Assembly (NCBI GenBank): GCA_018648225.1
Contig: JABGRQ010000089.1
Span: 1 to 42,637, forward strand
Source of the DNA: Chloroflexota bacterium
GTDB taxonomy: Bacteria; Chloroflexota; Anaerolineae; Anaerolineales; UBA11858
Length of the DNA: 42,637 nt
Direction: 5' to 3'
Program-made: the position numbers and the translations under genes
Shown here: in pieces, positions 1 to 6,334 of the stretch
How the letters are laid out: each line of letters opens with the position of its first letter
Position numbering within the stretch: position 1 is the first letter of the stretch
The notes under the pieces: generated by a model
What the model saw: only the letters and a program-made list of their open reading frames with translations
Database searches by the model: none
Told to the model about the DNA's origin: nothing

Positions 1-404
1 TTCGCTATCGCGCCGATAATGCGTTTATCGAAATCGAGAACACGCAGGAAGCATCATACAAATGGATGGATGCACGCGGTAATCATGGTGATAATTGGCG
101 GCCATCTATTTTCATGCCACGCTGGGCGTGCCGTATCATTCTCGATATTGTGTATGTGCGCGTTGAGCGTGTGCAGGAAATCAGCGAAGATGATGCCATT
201 GCTGAAGGCTGTACCGGTGAACACTTTGACCTAGCAGTGAATGATTTTATTTGGTTATGGGACAGCATCAATGCAAAGCGTGGTTTTAGTTGGGAAAGCA
301 ATCCGTGGGTGTGGGTCGTTGAATTCAAAGTTGCGCCCACGGCAACACTAACAAATATTGTAGCGGACGCAGGGGATTCACACGGCTACATGCCTAGTGA
401 GTAA
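1..404 (+). CDS. ASCH-like cassette protein, 5' truncated by window edge
   Basis: The reading frame is open from base 3 and ends with TAA at 402-404. The N-terminal half lies outside the window. The visible part matches the second half of the gene at 40727..41461: they share IRYRADNAFIE-type sequence, a WRPSIFMPRWA motif and a C-terminal NPWVWVVEFK motif. Proteins with this pattern occur in many phages and prophages and belong to the ASCH-like fold, thought to bind RNA or nucleotides; that assignment is from recall. DNA identity to the paralogue is about 95% for the first 180 bases and then falls sharply, so the two copies are mosaic. The last ~18 codons lie inside the attC site that closes this cassette. 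Confidence 0.75.
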   Translation, partial: RYRADNAFIEIENTQEASYKWMDARGNHGDNWRPSIFMPRWACRIILDIVYVRVERVQEISEDDAIAEGCTGEHFDLAVNDFIWLWDSINAKRGFSWESNPWVWVVEFKVAPTATLTNIVADAGDSHGYMPSE

Positions 405-467
405 CTGCGAGCTTATTAGCGGCAAACGTTACTCCGATCCCCTGCGCCGCTAAATACAACGTTAGGA
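346..467 (+). other. attC site (left array, cassette 1)
   Basis: The site runs from an R'' box CACTAAC (346-352) to an R' core GTTAGGA (461-467), 122 bp. Between them, TAGCGGaCGCAGGGGAT pairs with ATCCCCTGCGCCGCTA over 16 bp, leaving one unpaired A. A long imperfect palindrome with an extrahelical base next to AAC/GTT boxes is the hallmark of an integron attC site, which IntI recognises as a folded single strand. Cleavage would fall between G and TT of the R' core. Confidence 0.88.
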
Positions 468-474
468 GCCTGAA

Positions 475-819
475 ATGAACAAATCTATTTACGAAAAAGC
501 ATCAGATGAACTACACGGGCTTTGTGATGGTTCATCAAGATTTACCATGAGCGTTCCAGTTCGCAATGATGATAGCGATATTGTTATATCTATTGCTCTT
601 GAGCTTTCTAAGGTATTAGCGAAAAAAATCAAAGAACATCAAAACGCTTACGAACGCCAAGAACAAAATCGCATAATGTCGGAAGCTCGTGACTTGGCTG
701 ATGCTTATTTGTCTGCAAATTATCTGGCCGAGCAAATGCGAACACCGCTTGATTTTGACCCTGGAGATATTGTTTTAGGCGGTCATACGTGCATCAAGTA
801 TCTGCCGCACGTCTCCTAA
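475..819 (+). CDS. Cassette protein of unknown function, 114 aa
   Basis: This is the single gene of the second left-array cassette. The start ATG at 475 is preceded by GGAG that is part of the attC core GTTAGGAG at 461-468, so the recombination site itself supplies the Shine-Dalgarno sequence. The stop codon TAA (817-819) lies in the R'' box of the next attC site, a typical cassette arrangement. The protein is soluble and charged, with a helical, possibly coiled central part (residues ~45-80, rich in E, Q, K and A). I do not recognise the family. It has no signal peptide or membrane segment. Confidence 0.75.
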   Translation: MNKSIYEKASDELHGLCDGSSRFTMSVPVRNDDSDIVISIALELSKVLAKKIKEHQNAYERQEQNRIMSEARDLADAYLSANYLAEQMRTPLDFDPGDIVLGGHTCIKYLPHVS

Positions 820-939
820 CTTAAGCTGTACCCGACTTTGGCTAGACTCCGCGAAAGTCGGGGATTATAAACTATCAACGGCTCTGGTGGGCAATGTTCA
901 CAGGTCAAACCGCCAAAGCCGGTAAGAAAGCCGTTATGT
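814..939 (+). other. attC site (left array, cassette 2)
   Basis: R'' TCCTAAC (814-820) and R' GTTATGT (933-939) enclose 126 bp. The outer stem is CCGACTTTGGC near the left end against GCCAAAGCCGG near the right end, with one mismatch. Inside are two alternative local hairpins: CCGACTTT with AAAGTCGG, and GGCTCTGGTGG with CCGCCAAAGCC. A variable terminal structure of this kind is seen in long attC sites. The R' core is GTTAT rather than the GTTAG of most sites here. Confidence 0.8.
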
Positions 940-955
940 TTTATAGGAGAAGACC

Positions 956-1213
956 ATGGCAATAGACCCAACTATCTATGACATCTCATCAAAGGACGCC
1001 ACGGAAAAGGCCGAATTGCGCATAAGTGGCGAAAGCCACACCGGGTATTATTATTATGACGGGTATAACTACCAGCCAAGCCCCGGTAGATGGTTTCTGA
1101 ATTCGCTAACCTACAACGAAATCGCGGCCAATCACGCAAAATCTATCGAAATGCAGGCTGATTTTGATTGGCTGCGTGACCAGGGAGTAGGCATTAGTGA
1201 GAGCTACCCCTGA
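956..1213 (+). CDS. Cassette protein of unknown function, 85 aa
   Basis: A good Shine-Dalgarno (AGGAG) stands 8 bases upstream of ATG 956, just after the attC core at 933. The product is acidic and aromatic-rich, with a Tyr cluster (GYYYYDGYNYQ, residues ~31-41) followed by PSPGRWF and a helical C-terminal half. I cannot assign a family. About 140 bases between its stop codon and the next attC-like site hold no gene. They contain two near-direct copies of CCAGATRGCGATAGC (around 1293 and 1330). Confidence 0.7.
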   Translation: MAIDPTIYDISSKDATEKAELRISGESHTGYYYYDGYNYQPSPGRWFLNSLTYNEIAANHAKSIEMQADFDWLRDQGVGISESYP

Positions 1214-1356
1214 CATCATCCATCTCAGCGCGTGCGCCGAGGCAAAAATCCTGCCATAGATACAAATCTAGACCGAAAACTCAAACTTGTCCAGATAGCG
1301 ATAGCATTATTGGCAGCGTATTGGTTTTGCCAGATGGCGATAGCGTTTATAAAAAC

Positions 1357-1450
1357 ATAACATCAAATAAAACCGACTTGTGAACCGTACCGCCTAAACT
1401 AAAAACAATAACAGCAAGCGGTTCACAAGCGGCTTATTCAAACGCTTAGC
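1357..1450 (+). other. attC-like site with altered core (left array, cassette 3)
   Basis: An R''-like ATAAC at 1357-1361 is followed by a strong stem: CCGaCTTGTGAACCG pairs with CGGTTCACAAGCGG over 14 bp, with one extrahelical A. This is the same design as the other sites. The expected GTTAG core reads GCTTAGC (1444-1450), as if a C had been inserted after the G where IntI would cut. The site is therefore probably weak or inactive, which would fuse the cassettes on either side into one unit. Confidence 0.6.
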
Positions 1451-1482
1451 GCGCTGCGTAAGCGCAAAGGAGCAAGGCAAAA

Positions 1483-1668
1483 ATGGATTTTGAAAAATTA
1501 CTCGAAGGATTAGGTATCAAGCGTGGTGGCAATAGCTTCAACAAGCCAACTCAATCAAAGGCGCATAAAAAGCGTGGCATTGGCTACACACGCAAGAGCA
1601 AAGCGCAATCAAAGACACGCCGCAAAATGGCAAAGGCAAGTCGTCGTCGCAATCGGAGGGCGCGCTAA
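1483..1668 (+). CDS. Very basic small cassette protein, 61 aa
   Basis: ATG 1483 follows AAAGGAG with about 10 bases spacing. The product is strongly basic: after an N-terminal short helix (residues 1-12) it is mostly K, R, S and Q and ends in an Arg cluster, suggesting nucleic-acid binding. No known family is recognised. The stop codon TAA (1666-1668) is within the R'' box of the next attC site. A second frame over the same bases is also open, but it lacks a ribosome-binding site. Confidence 0.6.
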   Translation: MDFEKLLEGLGIKRGGNSFNKPTQSKAHKKRGIGYTRKSKAQSKTRRKMAKASRRRNRRAR

Positions 1669-1758
1669 CAATAGGTGTAGCCGATTTGTGGGGGCTGCGC
1701 GTTCTAGTAAGTTCTGAGCGTTTCAACCCCCACAAACGGCTAACCCAAACCGTTAGCC
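1663..1758 (+). other. attC site (left array, cassette 4)
   Basis: R'' CGCTAAC (1663-1669) and R' GTTAGCC (1752-1758) enclose 96 bp. TAGCCGaTTTGTGGGGG pairs with CCCCCACAAACGGCTA over 16 bp with a single extrahelical A. This is one of the best-formed sites in the window. Confidence 0.9.
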
Positions 1759-1784
1759 CGACACCTTGCTAACAAAGGAGTCTT

Positions 1785-2039
1785 ATGAGAGAAGTAAAAA
1801 TAACCTGTGATGGTTGCGGCAAAGATATTACTAATACCGCTCAAATGCCCGCTTTTCGTTTGCATCTTTTGGCAGAGAGTTTACCGCATACGTCAAATTC
1901 GGTTTATTCAGTTAGAGTTTATCCGCCAATCAAAAGAGATTGCTATTTTTGTGACACTGAATGTCTAAAAAGTTGGCTAACAACACTTGCAAATGACCCG
2001 GCTTCCGCTCCGCTACGCTCCGCGCACGGCTCAAGCTAA
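1785..2039 (+). CDS. Cys-rich zinc-ribbon-like cassette protein, 84 aa
   Basis: ATG 1785 is preceded by AAAGGAG at about 8 bases. The protein has two Cys pairs, CDGCGKD (residues 8-14) and CYFCDTEC (residues ~53-60), consistent with a small zinc-binding domain of the kind that shields DNA- or protein-binding modules. The last ~21 residues are encoded inside the attC site and may be non-functional. It is the last cassette before the phage late promoters. Confidence 0.72.
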   Translation: MREVKITCDGCGKDITNTAQMPAFRLHLLAESLPHTSNSVYSVRVYPPIKRDCYFCDTECLKSWLTTLANDPASAPLRSAHGSS

Positions 2040-2048
2040 TCGTTAGAC
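1975..2048 (+). other. attC site (left array, cassette 5, array end)
   Basis: R'' GGCTAAC (1975-1981) and R' GTTAGAC (2042-2048) enclose 74 bp. The internal pairing is weaker than in the other sites, with short GC-rich palindromic pieces around 2010. No further core site is seen downstream, so this is where the array ends and the phage late region begins. Confidence 0.7.
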
Positions 2049-2076
2049 AATATGTTGGACAAAACGGTAAAGACGT

Positions 2077-2138
2077 TTGACAAAAAGGAGTCAATAGCTT
2101 AAAATTATATTGACAAATTATGGCAACCCTGGTATGTG
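2077..2138 (+). promoter_or_regulatory. Tandem sigma70-like promoters for the late operon
   Basis: The first promoter is TTGACA (2077-2082), a 17-base spacer and TAAAAT (2100-2105). A second is TTGACA (2110-2115), 17 bases and the poorer TATGTG (2133-2138). Both point at the late genes and lie between the last attC core and the terminator at 2160. Confidence 0.65.
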
Positions 2139-2159
2139 ATGGGGTAGTACGGGAGTTGA

Positions 2160-2191
2160 GCGCCCCGGTGTTTTATGCACCGGGGCGTTTT
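2160..2191 (+). terminator. Strong hairpin terminator just after the late promoters
   Basis: CGCCCCGGTG (2161-2170) pairs perfectly with CACCGGGGCG (2178-2187) around a TTTTATG loop and is followed by TTTT. It lies ~50 bases downstream of the promoters and upstream of the first late gene. It could stop cassette-array transcription or act as an antitermination checkpoint. Confidence 0.7.
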
Positions 2192-2209
2192 GCGTTAAAG
2201 GAGCAAGTG

Positions 2210-2638
2210 ATGAAGGGACGTTATTTCTTTATTTTGTTATTGGTTGTGGCATCGTTTGCGTTTTCTCCGCTGCAGGACGCGCAACCGGAAGCGCCAATTG
2301 AATGGATGTCGCTTGTCAATCAGATTTTGTCGGTTGTGGTGACGTTTGTGGTGGCGACATTGCTGCCGCGCTTGTTCCGAATTGCTGATAAATATTTGCA
2401 ACGCCTGGAAGCGCAAATTGGCGAGACCAACATGAACCGGGCTTATGTGGTTATTGAAAACGCAGTGCGCGCCGCTGAGCAGCTTGGGATTACAGAACAG
2501 ATCAAAAATAAGCGCGATTTTGCATTTGACAAAATCGAGCGGGAACTGTACCAGGCCGGGATTGAAATGGACCTGAGCGATATTTACGAAAATATCGAGA
2601 GCATGGTCAATAAACTATTTCCGAAGCGCGCTGCATAG
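2210..2638 (+). CDS. Holin-like protein, LLH-type
   Basis: This 142-aa protein begins with a hydrophobic segment (residues ~4-19), has a second (residues ~36-54) and continues with a long amphipathic helical domain. The C-terminal part, with AAEQLG, a conserved Lys-rich turn and a final IE..V pattern, resembles the LLH-type phage holin family, which makes pores in the inner membrane at lysis. Start ATG 2210 has AAAGGAG about 7 bases upstream. An upstream in-frame start at 2120 would read through the terminator hairpin and is rejected. It is first in the late operon. Confidence 0.7.
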   Translation: MKGRYFFILLLVVASFAFSPLQDAQPEAPIEWMSLVNQILSVVVTFVVATLLPRLFRIADKYLQRLEAQIGETNMNRAYVVIENAVRAAEQLGITEQIKNKRDFAFDKIERELYQAGIEMDLSDIYENIESMVNKLFPKRAA

Positions 2639-2640
2639 TT

Positions 2641-2898
2641 GTGGAAAACAGGGCGCTGATTGGCGAGATACGCACGTTATTGCGGTCGGAGAAGCCGCCA
2701 GACCCGGATCATTTGATGCGGTTGGTCTTGGCAGCGATGGCGGATTTATTGGAGCAGGTAGACGTAAACCACCGGCGAATCGAGATCATGTGGCCCGTGT
2801 ATCGGGGATTGATTTTTATAGCCGGTGTTTTTGGCGCATCGGTGATTGGCCTGATTTGGGGCCTGCTGACGGGCGCGGTGGTACTGGCGTCGCCGTAG
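2641..2898 (+). CDS. Small membrane protein, possible second holin/XhlA-like
   Basis: The GTG start lies 2 bases after the preceding stop, implying translational coupling. The 85-aa product has an amphipathic N-terminal half (residues 1-50) and one or two C-terminal membrane spans (residues ~57-82, rich in G, A, V, I and L). Cytoplasmic helix plus C-terminal membrane anchor is the layout of XhlA-type lysis accessories. With no diagnostic motif, the assignment rests on position and topology. Confidence 0.6.
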   Translation: MENRALIGEIRTLLRSEKPPDPDHLMRLVLAAMADLLEQVDVNHRRIEIMWPVYRGLIFIAGVFGASVIGLIWGLLTGAVVLASP

Positions 2899-2910
2899 GA
2901 ACTTTACAAA

Positions 2911-4131
2911 ATGGATAAACCGGACGGGATTGAGCCGCTAGATACAGACGCCGAGATATTGGACGCCTGGAGCGGCGACCACCCAGCCACACGCGCGGAT
3001 GTTCGCTCTCTGGATGCGCTGCTAAAAGAGAGCAAGGCCGATCTTAAGGTATGGCGGCCTTATTGGTGGCGAGCCAATAAATGGGCGGTGGGCGCAAAGC
3101 ACCCCGAGACGGGTGAAATTCTCACGTCCCCGCTGTGGGGTGTGGAAGCTCGCTTTGACGAGCGTCACCCCGAGGCTTTTGAACCGGTCGTCCAGCCGGT
3201 GCAGGTGACACTGCCCCCGGTCAATTCGCTCCCCGCCACGGATTACAGCGGCATCCGACGGGCATTGCTGCTGGCGGATCAGCATATCGGTTATCGCAAA
3301 GGGCTGGACGACGGCGTACTGGAGCCGTTCCATGACCGCCGGGCGCTGGATGTGGCTTTGCAGATTGCGGCGCGTAATCATTTTGATTACATCATTTGGC
3401 TGGGCGATTTGCTGGACAGCGCCGAGTGGAGCGACAAATTTCAGGCCGAGCCGGAATTTTATCAAACCACGCAACCGGCAATTTGTGAGGCGGCCTGGTG
3501 GCTGGCACGGTTTCGACAGGCTAAACCGCACGCCCAACACAAGGCGCTGGAGGGCAACCATGATGTTCGGCCTGAGAATACGATTGTGCGCTCAATGCAG
3601 CAAGCTTACCGGCTGCGCCCGGCGCGGGAACTGAATGCCCCCCACGCATTGAGTATGCGGCGCTTGCTGGGGCTGGACGGGATGGGGATTGAGTGGTTTG
3701 GGGGATACCCGCAGGCGGAGTGTTATATCGAAGATGTTTTTGCGGCTACGCACGGTGACGTGGCTGCAGCGGCCCCCGGAGCTACGGCCTGGAAAATGTC
3801 GCAAAAATGGGATCTGCCGGTGGTGTTTGGGCATATCCATCGCCGTGAGACGGCCACACGCACGATTTATACGCAGTATGGTACACGGGCGATTACGGCG
3901 TTTACGCCGGGGTGCATGTGCCGCCTGGATGGGGTGATACCCGGACATAAACGGGGCCAGCACTGGCAGCAGGGGATTGGCGAAGTGGTTTTAAAAAGCG
4001 GCATGGAGCCGCAATTTGGCGCTATCCCGATTGATGATGGGCAGGCGCTGTATAACGGCAAACATTATAAGGCTCGCAGCGATGCTGAGATTTTGGCGAG
4101 TTTGGATGCGGGCACGGATTGGAAGTATTAG
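2911..4131 (+). CDS. Calcineurin-like metallophosphoesterase
   Basis: The C-terminal two thirds carry the full metal-binding motif set of the calcineurin-like superfamily: D-x-H (D123, H125), GD (165-166), GNHD (215-218), HGD (281-283) and GHIH (307-310). Such enzymes hydrolyse phosphodiesters or phosphomonoesters with two metal ions. The first ~110 residues form a separate Trp-rich domain (WRPYWWRANKWAVG) that I do not recognise. The gene stands between the lysis genes and the terminase, so a role in DNA processing during packaging, or in nucleotide metabolism, is possible. The substrate cannot be told from sequence. Confidence 0.85.
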   Translation: MDKPDGIEPLDTDAEILDAWSGDHPATRADVRSLDALLKESKADLKVWRPYWWRANKWAVGAKHPETGEILTSPLWGVEARFDERHPEAFEPVVQPVQVTLPPVNSLPATDYSGIRRALLLADQHIGYRKGLDDGVLEPFHDRRALDVALQIAARNHFDYIIWLGDLLDSAEWSDKFQAEPEFYQTTQPAICEAAWWLARFRQAKPHAQHKALEGNHDVRPENTIVRSMQQAYRLRPARELNAPHALSMRRLLGLDGMGIEWFGGYPQAECYIEDVFAATHGDVAAAAPGATAWKMSQKWDLPVVFGHIHRRETATRTIYTQYGTRAITAFTPGCMCRLDGVIPGHKRGQHWQQGIGEVVLKSGMEPQFGAIPIDDGQALYNGKHYKARSDAEILASLDAGTDWKY

Positions 4132-4137
4132 ATCAGT

Positions 4138-4785
4138 ATGAAAAAATTTAGCTGGGACGCGATGGAGCAGTTGGCGCTGGGGCTGGAAATCGATGAGGTC
4201 GATGACCAGGATAGCGCTCTTTTGCCTGCCGAGATTGCGCAACGCAGCGATCATGCCCGCCGGGTGCTGGAAAGCCGCGAGTGGGACGTGGATGGAGATG
4301 GAAGAAGCCAGGCCCCAAAGTGGCTGATGGATTATTGGCAGCTTATTGATTTGTTTGAAAACTGGCGCGTGGCCTGTTATGTGGCCTGGGAGGCCAGCCC
4401 GAAGATTGACCGTTGGCCGAAAACGCTGGATGAATTGGCGACACAGGTACTTGGATTAACCAGCGCCCGACAAATTTATGTGTGGCGCAAGAAGTACCCC
4501 CATATTCAGGATGCCATCACGATTTTGCAGGCGGCCCCGTTGTGGGAAAGCCGAGCGGAAGATTTCGAGATATTGGCTGAGGCATCTCGCAAGGCGGTTG
4601 ATGATTATAAATTTTTCCCCTATTTGAAACTCAAGCTGGAAATGCGGCGCGACTACCAGCCGCGCACTCAGCTTGATCATGCGGTGGCTGTTGATGATGC
4701 TAATTTGAGCGATGTACCGGAAGATGAATTGCGCAAATATGCACGCTATGAAGCGATAGAACCAGGAGAAAATGACGCCGAATAG
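4138..4785 (+). CDS. Putative terminase small subunit
   Basis: The 215-aa protein lies immediately upstream of, and overlaps by 14 bases, the terminase large-subunit gene, the canonical place for the small subunit. Residues ~95-125 contain a helix-turn-helix-like stretch (LDELATQVLGLTSARQIYVW), and the rest is helical with an acidic tail. Small terminase subunits recognise the packaging site on phage DNA and hand it to the motor. Sequence conservation in this family is low, so the call relies on the HTH and on synteny. Confidence 0.68.
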   Translation: MKKFSWDAMEQLALGLEIDEVDDQDSALLPAEIAQRSDHARRVLESREWDVDGDGRSQAPKWLMDYWQLIDLFENWRVACYVAWEASPKIDRWPKTLDELATQVLGLTSARQIYVWRKKYPHIQDAITILQAAPLWESRAEDFEILAEASRKAVDDYKFFPYLKLKLEMRRDYQPRTQLDHAVAVDDANLSDVPEDELRKYARYEAIEPGENDAE

Positions 4786-6334
4786 TTTGAGTCGTGAGGA
4801 ACTGTATACGCAGGAGTTCGCGCGGCGACAACTGGCTCGCCAGAATTTCGCCGACTTTGCGCGTTATATGCTGCCAGAGCACCGCAGGCTGGAGATGCAG
4901 CCCTTTCACGAGCTGGTTTGTAGGACGCTCGAACAGGTGCTGATTTATATTATGACCGGCGGCGAGCAGGGGATTGGCAGGTTGATGATATTTATGCCGC
5001 CCCGCTATTGGAAAACATTATTGGCTTCGCGCTTGTTTCCGGCGTGGGCGATGGGTAAGAACCCGGATTTGCAGGTGATTACAACGAGCTACAGCGGCAA
5101 GTTGGCGTTTAAAAACAGCCGCAATGCGCGCAACTTTGTGATGAGCCAAAAGTATTCGGCATTATTTGGCGATGTTGCTGGCAAAGCCGAGCCAGTGCAG
5201 ATGAGCCGTGATGTGCAGGCGGTTGAGGAGTGGCAATTGGCCGCCCCCTATCGTGGCAAGAGTTGGGCGGCGGGCGCTGGCGGTTCGATTACGGGCGAGG
5301 GCGCACATTATTTTGACATTGATGATCCGTTTAAGGATCGTAAAGAGGCCGAGAGCGAGGGGCGCCGGAATGATATTTGGGATTGGTATCTGGATGTTGT
5401 GGATACCCGGCTGGAACGCGGCGGTGCGGTGGTGATTCCACAAACTCGCTGGCACCCGGATGGTTTGAGCGGGCGTTTGCTGCGTGAGCAGGCGGTTAAC
5501 CCCCAGGCTGATAGGTGGCATGTGTTATCGCTGATGGGTATTTGGGAGCCGCCCAACGTGCCCGACGGGATGACGTTTGAGGAATATCAGGTAGCTGAAA
5601 TGGAAAAGGGCGTGTGGGTTGATTTGCATGACCCTATGGGGCGCAAGCCCGGCGAGGTGCTTTGGCCGAGTTTTCAATCTCGGGAGAAGCTGGAGGCCAA
5701 GCGCTCGGTGAATCCATACGGTTTTTCGAGCCTGTACCAACAGCAGCCCTATATGCGCAGCGGCGGACGGTTTCGGGAAGAGTATTTTTCGGTTACGGAC
5801 AAGGCGCCTGAGCGTGAGGATATTGCGGCAGTTGTGCGCTATTGGGACAAGGCGGGCACGGCAGGCGGTGGAAAATTCAGCGCCGGTGTTTTGATGTGCC
5901 GCACAAAGGATAACCAGTTTTATATTTTGCATGTGGCCCGCGGGCAATGGTCGCCGCATGAGCGCGAGCGCAAGATTTTGCAACACGCCGAGCGTGACCG
6001 TAAGGCATTTGGCACAAAATCGGTGACGTGGCTGGAGCAGGAACCGGGTAGCGGCGGCAAGGAAAGCGCACAGAGTACGGTGCGAAATTTGGCCGGGTTT
6101 CGTGTGCGAGTGGAAACGGTGAGTGGTAAGGGCAATAAGGAAGAGCGGGCGTATCCGCTGGCGGACCATGCCGAGGGCGCAGGGATTATGTTGCTGCAGG
6201 GCGGCTGGAACCGGCCTTATGTTGCCGAGATGGTGGCGTTTAGTAATGGCGCCAAATACACCGATCAGGGCGACGCCAGTTCTGGCGCGTTTAACAAGCT
6301 GGCGGTGCCGGTACTGGAGAGCGGATTTTACTAA
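4772..6334 (+). CDS. terL: Terminase large subunit (TerL)
   Basis: This is the packaging motor that pumps DNA into the prohead and cuts it. The ATPase part has a Walker-A-type loop MPPRYWKT (residues 75-82), the deviant PPRxxKT form usual in this group, and a Walker B FDIDDP (181-186). The nuclease part begins with RYWDKAG at about residue 350, giving a first metal-binding Asp, and has QEPGSGGKES further on, as in RNaseH-fold terminase nucleases. Length 520 aa is normal. The start overlaps the preceding gene and AGGAG stands upstream. The stop overlaps the portal start (TAATG). Confidence 0.93.
   Translation: MTPNSLSREELYTQEFARRQLARQNFADFARYMLPEHRRLEMQPFHELVCRTLEQVLIYIMTGGEQGIGRLMIFMPPRYWKTLLASRLFPAWAMGKNPDLQVITTSYSGKLAFKNSRNARNFVMSQKYSALFGDVAGKAEPVQMSRDVQAVEEWQLAAPYRGKSWAAGAGGSITGEGAHYFDIDDPFKDRKEAESEGRRNDIWDWYLDVVDTRLERGGAVVIPQTRWHPDGLSGRLLREQAVNPQADRWHVLSLMGIWEPPNVPDGMTFEEYQVAEMEKGVWVDLHDPMGRKPGEVLWPSFQSREKLEAKRSVNPYGFSSLYQQQPYMRSGGRFREEYFSVTDKAPEREDIAAVVRYWDKAGTAGGGKFSAGVLMCRTKDNQFYILHVARGQWSPHERERKILQHAERDRKAFGTKSVTWLEQEPGSGGKESAQSTVRNLAGFRVRVETVSGKGNKEERAYPLADHAEGAGIMLLQGGWNRPYVAEMVAFSNGAKYTDQGDASSGAFNKLAVPVLESGFY

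Noticed and set aside
1523-1717. Alternative 64-aa frame overlapping the basic cassette protein
   Set aside because: It reads through the attC stem and lacks a ribosome-binding site; the 1483 frame has both a good site and a stop in the R'' box.
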